From the NCBI GenBank assembly GCA_946188345.1, contig CAMHUI010000003.1, positions 1 through 64,000 of the forward strand: a DNA stretch of 64,000 nt, written 5' to 3'. The notes beneath the pieces were generated by a model. That model had not been told where the DNA came from. It made no database searches and saw only the letters and a program-made list of their open reading frames with translations. Origin of the DNA: an uncultured Prevotellaceae bacterium (GTDB lineage Bacteria > Bacteroidota > Bacteroidia > Bacteroidales > Bacteroidaceae). Each line of letters opens with the position of its first letter. Position 1 is the stretch's first letter. The position numbers were made by a program, and so were the translations under genes. Shown here in pieces: positions 29,891 to 39,400 of the stretch.

Positions 29891-30391
29891 ACCGAAAACA
29901 AGCCACGTCAGCCATCTGCTTTCTGGCATCAGACCGCATTTGTCAGTTTTTTTTTACCGAAAAATCCTGTCAGGATTTACTGGTGTTCTAGAAAAAGTTT
30001 TCCACTTTTCCGGCCACTTTTTTCAGCCTTCATGGCCAAGCACACAGACTTTTGGTACAAATCGTCAAGACTTTTGTACCGATTCGTTGCATGATATCTT
30101 AGATATCGCACCACGATTTCTTACTTATCGCCATGACTTTTGTACCTAAAGTCTGCACGAAAGCCTACCTTTCGCTGTCCGAAAAGTCGGACTCGTTGGT
30201 CGGTTTGTCGGTGGTTATCAAGGGCGAAAACGCTATCTGTCTCATCCTCAATCCGTTAACTCTAACACCTCAAAACTGCGTTATTTGCGACCGAGGGAAA
30301 ATAATTTCAGAAAGTGGGCCTTCTCTGCGGGGATTTTGGACTCTTTTGTCAAGATAATTCACAACTTTTGGTATCCGGTAAAAAGCGGCCT

Positions 30392-30463
30392 GAACCAAAG
30401 GTCGACGGCCGAAGGGAAACTCAAAGGCCAACAAGAACATAGCCCAGGGCAGCGCCCTGGGTT
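30392..30463 (+). repeat. Truncated copy of the left arm of the MITE-like element at 44423-44674
   Basis: GAACCAAAGGTCGACGGCCGAAGGGAAACTCAAAGGCCAAC...ATAGCCCAGGGCAGCGCCCTGGGTT vs 44445-44516. Confidence 0.8.
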
Positions 30464-30492
30464 GATGATATTGGAGTAGCAGTGAAAAGTGC

Positions 30493-30611
30493 GGCTGCGG
30501 ATTTTAGAAGGTTGGGTCTACGGACTATAAGGACAAAAAAGGACCGACATTATTCCCCAAAGTTCAAAGAGTCCCTCAAGTCCGTAGAAGAGATTTTGAA
30601 AGTCCGCAGCC
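30493..30611. repeat. Long imperfect inverted repeat containing a GGTCTACGGACTATAAGGAC element
   Basis: GGCTGCGGA...GGTCTACGGACT / AAGTCCGTAGAAG...TCCGCAGCC. Confidence 0.7.
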
Positions 30612-30633
30612 CGTAGCTGGTATATACACGGCT

Positions 30634-30738
30634 CGGCGACCCCGTCAGGGTCGATCCAAGGGGTGGGCGCTGGCTTATCCGGGGGTGCTCGCTTCGCTCG
30701 TACCCTCGGTTACTGAGCGGTGACGCCTTCAGCGTCTC
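30634..30738. repeat. Cluster of short GC-rich palindromes (REP-like)
   Basis: CGACCCcgtcaGGGTCG; GCTCGCTTCGCTCG; GACGCcttcaGCGTC within ~105 bp. Confidence 0.6.
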
Positions 30739-30916
30739 ACAACTATTGGCGCATCATCATGTTAACAGATGCGTGTACGAGAAAAATTCATAGAAAAATA
30801 AGGATGCATGGTTTACAAAACACATCCTTGGTTGTCTTTATTAATATACGAATGAAACCTCTATTGTTAAAATTACGGACATGATGAATAAGATTATATT
30901 TTTTTGAACTCATCCC

Positions 30917-30947
30917 TTTGCTGAATGAGAGAAAAGCTGTATCTTTG
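30917..30947 (+). promoter_or_regulatory. Promoter upstream of the frameshifted ORF
   Basis: TTTG-N19-TATCTTTG. Confidence 0.55.
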
Positions 30948-30983
30948 CACTTGGATCATATAAAAACTTAATCTATACATACG

Positions 30984-31302
30984 ATGAAAAAACATTTTTC
31001 CTTTATCCTTTCTGACATTATTTCTTTATGTCACGAATACCTTTGCCCTACTTACAGTAAATGGTGATGGCAGTATTGACATGCTTAGGGATGCATCCTA
31101 CACCGAAATAGCGAATACCGGCTCAAACAAGAGGTTGGTTGCCTTAGGGCCGAATATCTACAGACCAGCAAGCTATACGGGGTTAAGTGTTTCGCTTGAC
31201 ACCCTGCCTCAGGGTTTCAATACAGCCATATATGGCAGTGTGACCTATGTACATTCTACGTCAGCCACGGGAGGCCAGCCTACATTGCAGAAAGTCCTAT
31301 AA
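30984..31302 (+). pseudogene. Frameshifted/truncated secreted protein gene
   Basis: ATG at 30984 begins MKKHFSFI, but the hydrophobic stretch FLTLFLYVTNTFALLTVNGDGSID continues in a different frame and runs to a stop at 31302. Confidence 0.5.
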
Positions 31303-31345
31303 TTGAATTTACAATAGTATCGAACTTAAAAAAAAACAAGCACGT

Positions 31346-32596
31346 ATGTGTAAGATTATTTTTGTTTTATTATTTAGCGTGTGTTCCTTGTTGGAATGCA
31401 GTGCTCAGATGTTGGAGCCGATGGAGTGGAAAGCTTTCTCGGCTAATCAGGCAGAAACGCCCACCCTTGGTGATCGTGCAGTGGCGATAGATGGTGACAC
31501 TTTGTTCGTCGGAACTTCCAACGGAGTGTATTTCTACGACCAGCAGAATGGATGGAAACCCTATGCCTTGCAGGGGGTAAATATCAGACAACTGTTTAAA
31601 AATGAGAACCATATTCTTTTTGAAGCCTTTGATGCAGGGAATACTACGCAGGTCTATTACAGTGCCGACTGGGGAAAGACCTATTCAAAACGTATGCCAG
31701 ATCGAAATGAATACCAGTATTATCTAAACTTGACGCCATATTCTCAATTCCCGGGTAGGTTCTATCTTGGTGGCGCGATTGGACGTAAATATTCGTGGTA
31801 TCGCACGGAAGACTTTGGAGAAACCTGGAATATCTTAGATCCTGTTTTTGAGAATGGGAAGAAGTGGGGAGGGAAGACGATAGGAGTTCCTACTTTTGCA
31901 GTGAGCCCTTCTGACAACGACCACATCTTGGCCATTGGAATTGATGGAACCTGGGACTGTTGCGTTGGTTATCTTTTCTTTAGCGATGACGGTTTCGAAA
32001 CGGTCAGAGACCTCTCGACCGATAGCCATTCCCTTACTAATCCCATTTTTTTGGCTGCCTCATTCTGCCCAGACAACGATAAGATTATGCTGGGAGCTTC
32101 TACACAAGGGATACACCGGTCGGTTGATGGCGGCGAGACATGGGATGTCGTCTTGCAGCACGAGCTGAAATATGAGAAGAGGACCATGTATTGGCACGTC
32201 ATATTTGACAACACACGTCCTGGTGTCGCCTATGCTTTGTCGAAGAGTAAGAATAGCGTATTATTGGCCATCAGCAGGGATTATGGCGAGACATGGACAA
32301 CACTTGTCGATAGCCTCACTGATTTTCAGGGAACATGGTTTCTGCTGACAGACGAATGGCTGTTGCTCCCAAGTTACTGCATGACCACTCCTGAAGCCTG
32401 CAGCAATGAACTCTATCGTATGAACATTGATGCCCTGTTGACGTCAGTATCACATCCTAAGTTTCCTGATTCCGAACAAATCGCCCCTGTTTCCGCCGGA
32501 AGGAAAGGCGTCTACGACCTGCAGGGGCGCCGCGTGATGGACACAGCCCCAAAGGGCACGTATATCGTCAACGGAAAGAAGGGCGAGGTCAGATAA
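31346..32596 (+). CDS. Secreted BNR/Ycf48-like beta-propeller protein with short C-terminal tail
   Basis: Repeated 'SADWGKTYSKR', 'TEDFGETWNIL', 'SVDGGETWDVV', 'SRDYGETWTTL'; C-terminal VYDLQGRRVMDTAPKGTYIVNGKKGEVR. Confidence 0.8.
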   Translation: MCKIIFVLLFSVCSLLECSAQMLEPMEWKAFSANQAETPTLGDRAVAIDGDTLFVGTSNGVYFYDQQNGWKPYALQGVNIRQLFKNENHILFEAFDAGNTTQVYYSADWGKTYSKRMPDRNEYQYYLNLTPYSQFPGRFYLGGAIGRKYSWYRTEDFGETWNILDPVFENGKKWGGKTIGVPTFAVSPSDNDHILAIGIDGTWDCCVGYLFFSDDGFETVRDLSTDSHSLTNPIFLAASFCPDNDKIMLGASTQGIHRSVDGGETWDVVLQHELKYEKRTMYWHVIFDNTRPGVAYALSKSKNSVLLAISRDYGETWTTLVDSLTDFQGTWFLLTDEWLLLPSYCMTTPEACSNELYRMNIDALLTSVSHPKFPDSEQIAPVSAGRKGVYDLQGRRVMDTAPKGTYIVNGKKGEVR

Positions 32597-32608
32597 AAGG
32601 CGTTTCTC

Positions 32609-32682
32609 CTCTATACAGACTCAAGGACTCATGGGACATCGGGAAAGAACCCGTCCTATGGGTCCTTATAGTTCGTAGACCT
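32609..32682 (-). repeat. Second copy of the GGTCTACG(G/A)ACTATAAGGAC hairpin-type element
   Basis: Minus strand: AGGTCTACGAACTATAAGGACCCATAGGACGGGTTCTTTCCCGATGTCCCATGAGTCCTTGAGTCTGTATAGAGG. Confidence 0.65.
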
Positions 32683-32761
32683 ACTGTGGCACCTCCGCTG
32701 TACCAGTCGACGAAGGCATACGTGGAAAAAATGTTATTTGAATGATTGCTGTCTGGTAAAC

Positions 32762-32802
32762 AAAGGCCGGAGGTCTGACAGTGTTTAGACCTCCGGCCTT
32801 TT
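32762..32802. terminator. Bidirectional terminator between convergent genes
   Basis: AAAGGCCGGAGGTCT-gacagtgttt-AGACCTCCGGCCTTTT. Confidence 0.9.
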
Positions 32803-32819
32803 ATGCGGAACCTCTTCTG

Positions 32820-35333
32820 TCAGAATACGGGATAGTAGAGGTTGCTGCGCAGGATGACGTCGGCCTGACCGTCGGAGTAGAGTCCGATGCGTGCAGGTGA
32901 GGTCTCTGCCTTTTTCGATGCGCGGGGCAGCACTACTTCGGCTTTCTTCTCGTTGCCCACGTAGATGGCGACGTTGTCGGCGCGGCGCTCAATGCGCAGC
33001 TGCTGGCAGGCCTCAAACTGGCGGGTAGTCTTCAGCTTATAGACGAGCCGGTGGTGCTGGGTGGGGTCGCGGTTGATGAGTCGCAGGGCCGTGGTCTTGA
33101 CGGCAGGGAAGACGACCTGCTGCCAGGCAGCGGAGCCTTCGTCGCCGGAGACTGGCTGATAGTCGATGGTCTTCCAACGATTGTTGTCGTCGGCATCGAG
33201 GTACTCGAGTGTCATGCGTCCGGCCATGTCGGCGTTATACGACCGCTCGGCCGAAGCTTTCAGTCCGAGGTCGCGGGCATAGGTATCGTTGTCGGCGTCG
33301 AGATGGGGATAGAAGACGGAGGAGACATAGGTGGGGGTATCGAAGCGATACTGCTTCTCAAAGGAGTCGGTATACTTCAGGTCGGGATAGTGGACGGAGG
33401 TATAGGCCAAGGGCATTTCCTGCACGGTGGTCTTTCCCTTGACACACTGCTCGACGACGAGCATCTGCCGCTGGGCATCAATGGTGGTACGGACGTAGTT
33501 CTGGGTATCGACATAGGCGGCATAGACTCCGTAGCGTCCACGGTCGGGCGTGCGGTTGTCGAGGCTGACCGTGAATTCATAGTCGGTGGCAGCGCTGCCC
33601 TTGAAGACATCGCCCTTGGTCAGGGGCAGGCCCTCGGACGTGGGCTGCAGACCCTGCCAACCGCTGAACAGGCGGCCATACTCGTCCCAGCCGTCGTTAT
33701 AGGAGACGTAGACGATGTCGTATCCTGCGGCGGCATCGAGGATGGTCTGCGGCTGGATGTTGGCATTGGCCGACTCATGCACGAGCACATTGTCGCGCCA
33801 GGCCTTCAGCAGCGAGTGGTTCTTCTCGATGCGCCACACCTCAGCAGGTCCGCCGGCCTTAGGCTTGGCAGTGACTTCCAGCAGATAGGCATCGGAGAAG
33901 GTGATGCTGTCGAGCGATGCACCGCAATACTGCGGACGGGCAGGATTGTAGGGCCGGTCGGTGTTATGGCCAGTGATGCCGTCGACGGTCAGGTGGTCGT
34001 TGACGAAGTGAATACGGTCAATATACTGGTCGCGTCGGAAGCCCTGGTTGGCCATGTAGACGAGCCACCACTCCCATCCGTTGGGTCCCCGAACGATGTT
34101 GGGCTGTCCGGGTGTGAGGAGCATGTCGCCGTCGGCCACGGAGTTACCAGTCACATCGTATAGCGCGAGTGCGACAAGTTGTCCAAATCGTCGGTTGCGG
34201 GCCGGCTCGGTGCTGTTGGAACGACGCTGTTGAGCCTCTGGTCGGCTGACGATGAACTGGTTGTGACCCTGCTTCAACCAGCTGGCATCGATGGTCATCA
34301 GCTTATAGTCGGCTGACGGGTTGAGTTCGATGGGATGGCCGTTGAGGGCGAGCTGCAGGCCGCCACGCTGGGCTATCTTCAGGCGGAGCGTTCCGCGGAC
34401 GGGGCGCGTGACGTCGAAGTCGATGGTGTCACGCGACAGGTCGACGGCGTTATATCCCTCTGCCCCATAGCGCACAAGGTCGGTAAAGTCTTCCTCCAGC
34501 TGGTCGGTCTGGGGCTTGACCACGGGATAGGGGTACTTGCCGCCAGGATTGAAGCCCATAGGCGACGTGGCTTCGCAGATGCCGAGGCGGTAGTTGCCGT
34601 ATTCGGCTGCCGTATGGTTGGCGTTATACATCATGTAGTAGCGGCCATGATACTTGATGACGAAGGGTCCCTCGGCCACGCGGTTGTCCATGGTCTCCCA
34701 GGTGCCGGGCTGCGAAGAGAACTGCTGCACGGCATCGCCCGAGAACGAGAAATCGTCGTTCATGGGGCGTGCCCAGATGGTGTTGCCGTCGGTGAACTTC
34801 ACCATGTAGAGATAGTGGCGGCCGTCCTCGTCGCGGAACACCTGCGGGTCGATGCGGTTCTCGAACCACTGGTCGTCGCGGTCTTCATAGAAGGGGCCTT
34901 CGATGTTGGGCGACGTGGCATGGATGATATGGACGATGTGGCGGTCCTTACCCCAGTAGTTAGCCGAATAGAGCAGGTGGAAGAGTCCGCCGCTGTAGAC
35001 GATGTCATCGGAGTGCACCTGGTTATTCTTGGCTCCTGTGCCGCGGTTGTAGTCGGTATCGAAGTCGTAGACATGGATGCGCTGATCCCAGTTGACAAGG
35101 TCGCTGCTGACGAAGAAGTCGCCCATGGTGGCCACTCCTCCGAGATAGTACTTGCCGGCATACTTCAGCACGCCTGCGTCGGCCACGCCGCGCAGCACGG
35201 GATTGGTGTAAGCCGGAGCCTTCACTTCTGTCTGGGCAGCAGCCGTCGGGGCTTTCTGCCGTCGTGACTTGTTGTCTTGGGCTACTGCCGTCGTTCCGAC
35301 GACCAGTGCCAACAGGATTAGCAGTTTTCTCAT
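32820..35333 (-). CDS. Secreted GH43-family-like glycosidase with C-terminal accessory domain(s)
   Basis: YTNPVLRGVADAGVLKYAGKYYLGGVATMGDFFVSSDLVNW...IDPQVFRDEDGRHYLYMVKF...VAEGPFVIKYHGRYYMMYNANH. Confidence 0.85.
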   Translation of the reverse strand: MRKLLILLALVVGTTAVAQDNKSRRQKAPTAAAQTEVKAPAYTNPVLRGVADAGVLKYAGKYYLGGVATMGDFFVSSDLVNWDQRIHVYDFDTDYNRGTGAKNNQVHSDDIVYSGGLFHLLYSANYWGKDRHIVHIIHATSPNIEGPFYEDRDDQWFENRIDPQVFRDEDGRHYLYMVKFTDGNTIWARPMNDDFSFSGDAVQQFSSQPGTWETMDNRVAEGPFVIKYHGRYYMMYNANHTAAEYGNYRLGICEATSPMGFNPGGKYPYPVVKPQTDQLEEDFTDLVRYGAEGYNAVDLSRDTIDFDVTRPVRGTLRLKIAQRGGLQLALNGHPIELNPSADYKLMTIDASWLKQGHNQFIVSRPEAQQRRSNSTEPARNRRFGQLVALALYDVTGNSVADGDMLLTPGQPNIVRGPNGWEWWLVYMANQGFRRDQYIDRIHFVNDHLTVDGITGHNTDRPYNPARPQYCGASLDSITFSDAYLLEVTAKPKAGGPAEVWRIEKNHSLLKAWRDNVLVHESANANIQPQTILDAAAGYDIVYVSYNDGWDEYGRLFSGWQGLQPTSEGLPLTKGDVFKGSAATDYEFTVSLDNRTPDRGRYGVYAAYVDTQNYVRTTIDAQRQMLVVEQCVKGKTTVQEMPLAYTSVHYPDLKYTDSFEKQYRFDTPTYVSSVFYPHLDADNDTYARDLGLKASAERSYNADMAGRMTLEYLDADDNNRWKTIDYQPVSGDEGSAAWQQVVFPAVKTTALRLINRDPTQHHRLVYKLKTTRQFEACQQLRIERRADNVAIYVGNEKKAEVVLPRASKKAETSPARIGLYSDGQADVILRSNLYYPVF

Positions 35334-35359
35334 GTTGTCAGTTTTTTATTGATGAATTC

Positions 35360-36241
35360 TTATTTGTTTATATACTTCCGTCCATTGTGTATGTATATGC
35401 CTTTCTGCAGCTTCGCGGGCGAGGCGGTCTTCCTGCCCTGCAGGTCGTAGAAAGTGCCATCGGCCTTCTGTCTCTCTGTCACCGTCGTGATGGCAGAGGG
35501 CATGCCGTAGGTCTTCTTATACAGCAGCACCCCGTTGCGGGTGAAGCTGTCGAGCGCCATTCCTTTCCCTTCATAAGAACCCATCGACCAGTTCGATATG
35601 ATGCCAAAAGAATAGCCTATGCCCCGTATGACACACCGCCCGTCGTACCAGTCAATAACATCATATTCCTCTCCATCGCCCAGTTGGTCGGTATGCAAGT
35701 CGAAGTCGGCATAGTTAGCCTCTAAGAGGGTACCTAAGAAAGGAATCTTGTTGAAGTCGTAGAACAGTGTTTCTTTTTGATTATCGCTATCATAGACATA
35801 AATTTTTCCATTGTCTTCCCGCAGATAGAGCGTCTTGTCGGCAAGCATGCTTTCAAGTTTTCCGACGCCTTCTATCCATTTTCGCTCCACACATTTGTAT
35901 GTATGTTCCCCCTTTTGCTCCGTCTGATTGGTTACCGTATAACGTATCCGCTCATAGATAGCGTCGTCAAGCAAGGTTCTGTAGAAAAAATCCTCAGATG
36001 TCTTCAGATTGCTGCAATACACCTCATCCCAAGTCGTCCCCACAGGATAGCACTCTCCTATCGACTCATAAGGCGGAACCGCCATAATCTGAGAATTTAC
36101 AGGGAGTGCAGAGGAATCCGCTGCATCAATAATATAACGTATTCCTTTAATCTGTTTAACTACTTGGGTAACTTCATACCCTTGTACCTGCCAGGGCAAG
36201 AGCAATGCCAATAGCACGAAGAAGGTCTTTAAATTTTTCAT
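35360..36241 (-). CDS. Secreted protein of unknown function with DLQGRK-type C-terminal tail
   Basis: N-terminal signal peptide; C-terminal GTFYDLQGRKTASPAKLQKGIYIHNGRKYINK. Confidence 0.7.
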   Translation of the reverse strand: MKNLKTFFVLLALLLPWQVQGYEVTQVVKQIKGIRYIIDAADSSALPVNSQIMAVPPYESIGECYPVGTTWDEVYCSNLKTSEDFFYRTLLDDAIYERIRYTVTNQTEQKGEHTYKCVERKWIEGVGKLESMLADKTLYLREDNGKIYVYDSDNQKETLFYDFNKIPFLGTLLEANYADFDLHTDQLGDGEEYDVIDWYDGRCVIRGIGYSFGIISNWSMGSYEGKGMALDSFTRNGVLLYKKTYGMPSAITTVTERQKADGTFYDLQGRKTASPAKLQKGIYIHNGRKYINK

Positions 36242-36294
36242 AGGACTATTATTTGGTTTAAACTTAAATTGTTTTCAACACATTATTTATAGTA

Positions 36295-36321
36295 GGGTGA
36301 GGGGTTAGGGCTTAGGGTCAA
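36295..36321. repeat. Degenerate heptamer array (3-4 units)
   Basis: GTGAGGG GTTAGGG CTTAGGG TCAACGG. Confidence 0.45.
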
Positions 36322-36350
36322 CGGGTTTGTCGTTGGAATAAATTCCTTCG

Positions 36351-36413
36351 TTTTCTCGCCATGGCAGAGTGTAAGTAAGCTAACTCTGCTCATTTGGCTG
36401 AACGGAAACATTG
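36351..36413 (+). repeat. Dispersed repeat (GCTCTGCTCATCTGGCTTAACG family), copy overlapping the 3' end of the HTCS gene
   Basis: TTCTCGCCATGGCAGAGTGTAAGTAAGCTAACTCTGCTCATTTGGCTGAACGGAAACATTG; compare 50113-50176. Confidence 0.7.
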
Positions 36414-39400
36414 ATATACTCCGTCGGGCTTACTCCCATCTGCTTCTTGAAGGCCTTCGAGAAGTAACTCGGGTCGGAGAAGCCGGTGCGATAGGCTGTC
36501 TCTGAGACATTGTAGCCCTCGCGCAGGAACTGGCAGGCCAGGTAGAGGCGGCGCTTGCGGATATAGTCGCCCATCGACATGCCGGTAAGGCTCTTCATCT
36601 TGGTATGTAGCAGTGAGCGGCTGATGGCCAGCTGGCTGGTGATGTCGGCAATAGCGAAGTCGCTGTCAGCGATATGTTGCTCGATGACTTCGTTGAGCTG
36701 GCGGATGAACGTCTTGTCTATCTCGCTGAGCAGGGTGGTGTGATGAAAGTTGAGAGTTGAGAGTTGAGGGTTGAGAGTTGAGGGTTGAGGGTTGGGGGCT
36801 GAGGGTGAAGAGTTAAGAGTCGAGGGTTGAGAGTTGAGGGCTGACGGAACATCAAGCTCGTCGACGATTTCCTGCTGACGGGTTTGCAACAGTTGCATGA
36901 TGTTGTTCACCTGGAGTTCGAGTATCTGGGGATCGAAGGGCTTGGAGACATAGGCCTCGGCACCGCTCTTATAGCCTATGGCCACATCGTCTTGCTCGCT
37001 CTTGGCCGTGAGCAGGATGACGGGGATATGGGAGGTGTGGACATCGCCCTTCAGCTGCCGGCAGAGTTCTATGCCGTCCATCTCGGGCATCATCACGTCG
37101 CTGACGACCATCTGCACAGCCTCAGTACGGGCTATCTCAAGCGCCTCGCGCCCGTTGCTGGCCGTCAGGACGGTGTACTTAGAGGAGAAATAATTGGACA
37201 GGAAGTCGAGCAGGTCGCGGTTGTCGTCGACGATGAGCAGCGTACCTGGTGTGGGGCTCTGTGTGGTGGGTGTGGAGTGCCGGGTGTTGAACTCGTCGAT
37301 ATCGCTCAGGGTCGACGAGAACTTATATTCACTCAGGGGCACGATGGTCTTGTCTTCATTCAGATAGCTGGCTGTCGGGAATGCTGAGTCGGACACATTG
37401 AGCCACACCGTGAACTTGGCTCCATGGCCTGGCTCACTCTCCACACTGACGCGACCCTTGTGAATCTCGCTGAGACGCTGCACCAGAGAGAGACCGATGC
37501 CCCAGCCACTGTTGTCGGCATTGTAGCCGCGCTTGGTCTGATAGTAGTGGTTGAAGATGCGACCCTGTTCTTCCTTGGCGATGCCGATGCCTGTGTCCTG
37601 AACGGAGAGACAGAGATAGGCTGCATTGGGGGAGGTAGGTGAGGGGGCAGACGTGGACTCGGTGATGCTGCCTTTCACCATGATGCGGCCACCACTGGGG
37701 GTGAACTTCATGGCGTTGGACAGCAGGTTACTGACGATATGCTCAACATAGGAAGGCGAGAACCACACTTCCTCTCCGTTGTCTTCAAACTCCGAGGTCA
37801 GCGTCAGGCCTCGCTCGCCGGCCATCTCGTGGTAGGGATAGAGTATCATCTCGATGAACTGCAGGGGGTTGCCCTTCTGAACGTAGAAGGGGAAGCTGTC
37901 GGTCTCGACTTTGTTGAAGGTGACGAGCTCGTTGATGAGGCTCTCCATCTTGCGTGTGTTCTTGATGGCCATGTCGAGATGGCGGTTGGAACTTTCGTCG
38001 AGTTGCTGACGGGAAATGCTTCTCAGCGGTGCCACGATGAGCGACAGAGGCGTCTTCAGCTCATGGGATATATTAGTAAAGAAGTCGAACTTTGCCTTGT
38101 CGATGGCTTCAATCTTGTCGCGCTCCATGTTGGCCTCACGCACTGCGCTGCGCTCCTTTTCGCGGATGGAGAAGAGCCGATAGGCCACATAGGCCAGTGC
38201 GCACAGCAGAAGCAGATACAGCAGATAGGCGGGTTTGGAACGATAGAAGGGTGGCTGCACCACGATGCGGAGCGCCTTTACCGGACAGTCGTCCCAGCCT
38301 TCGTTGGCATCGTTGGCACGAAGGAACAGCTGATAGGTCCCGGGCGGCAGCTTGTAGCCCGTGAACTTTCGCTCGCTGCCCACATTACGCCAATCCTTGT
38401 CGATGCCGTCGAGGCGCACCTGATACTCGATGCTGGTGGTGTTGCCCGGCATGATGACACCATACTCGATGCTGAACAGCCGCGCCTGGTCGTAGCTCAG
38501 CGTCAGCGACTGGGTCTCGTCAAACTCACCCTTCAACGGCGAACCTTCTACGGAGGCCGTCATCTCCTGATTGTTCACCAGCAGATGCTTCAGATGGACC
38601 GTCAACGGACCTTTCCTGCTCGACAGCGTCAAGGGGTTGAACGAAATCATACCATTCACCGTTCCGAACGTCAGCAGGCTGTCGCTGGTAGCCAGGGCCG
38701 ATGAGAAGTTGAACTGATTGGTGGGCAGACCGCTCTCCGTGGTATAACGCATCAGCGTCTCCGTGTCCATGGAGTACTGATAGAGGCCCTGACTGGTGCT
38801 CACCCAGAGACGACCCTTCACATCGCTGATGATGCTGCACACCGTGATATGCGGCAGGAGCATGTCGCTCTCAATAGACTCAAATGAATCCTTCTCTAAG
38901 TCCATATACTGCAGGCCGCAGTTGTTGGTACCTATCCAGAGACGGTTGCTACCTGGCTGCCGATAAAGGCTGGTGACATAGTTGTCGCGCAGCCCGCCGG
39001 CAGCCTTCTGCCAATAAGTGATGCGGTTGTCGGCTGAGGCAATCCGGTAGAGGCCATATTGGCACATGCCCACCCAGAGGTTATCCTCAGCATCGACAAA
39101 GAGCGTATAGACAAACTGATTGTCGAGCGTATTGTCGCCCAGCATCTTGAACTGGTCCGTCTCCCCATCGTAGTAGTAGAGCCCCTTGGTCGTGGCAAAC
39201 CACAGCCGTCCATTCTGCTGACAGGCAATACTGAAGAAAGAGTTGCTCTTCAGTCCGTTGGTGAAGTTATAGCGTCGAGCAGCCCCGGTGCGGAGGTTAT
39301 AGCGGAAGAGTCCGCTTCGGAAGGTGCCAATCCACATCTCTCCCCGGCTACGGTCGTAGTAGAGGCTGTGGACATTCGTTCCCAGCTGGGGCAGCCTGTC

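Noticed and set aside
29493-30149. 218-aa ORF extending past the NUDIX gene
   Set aside because: Alternative frame of the NUDIX gene running into repeat-rich intergenic DNA; no domain.
33051-34163. 370-aa plus-strand ORF
   Set aside because: Shadow ORF antisense to the GH43-like gene.
36749-36839. CRISPR array
   Set aside because: Contiguous 7-bp units without spacers; no cas genes in the window.
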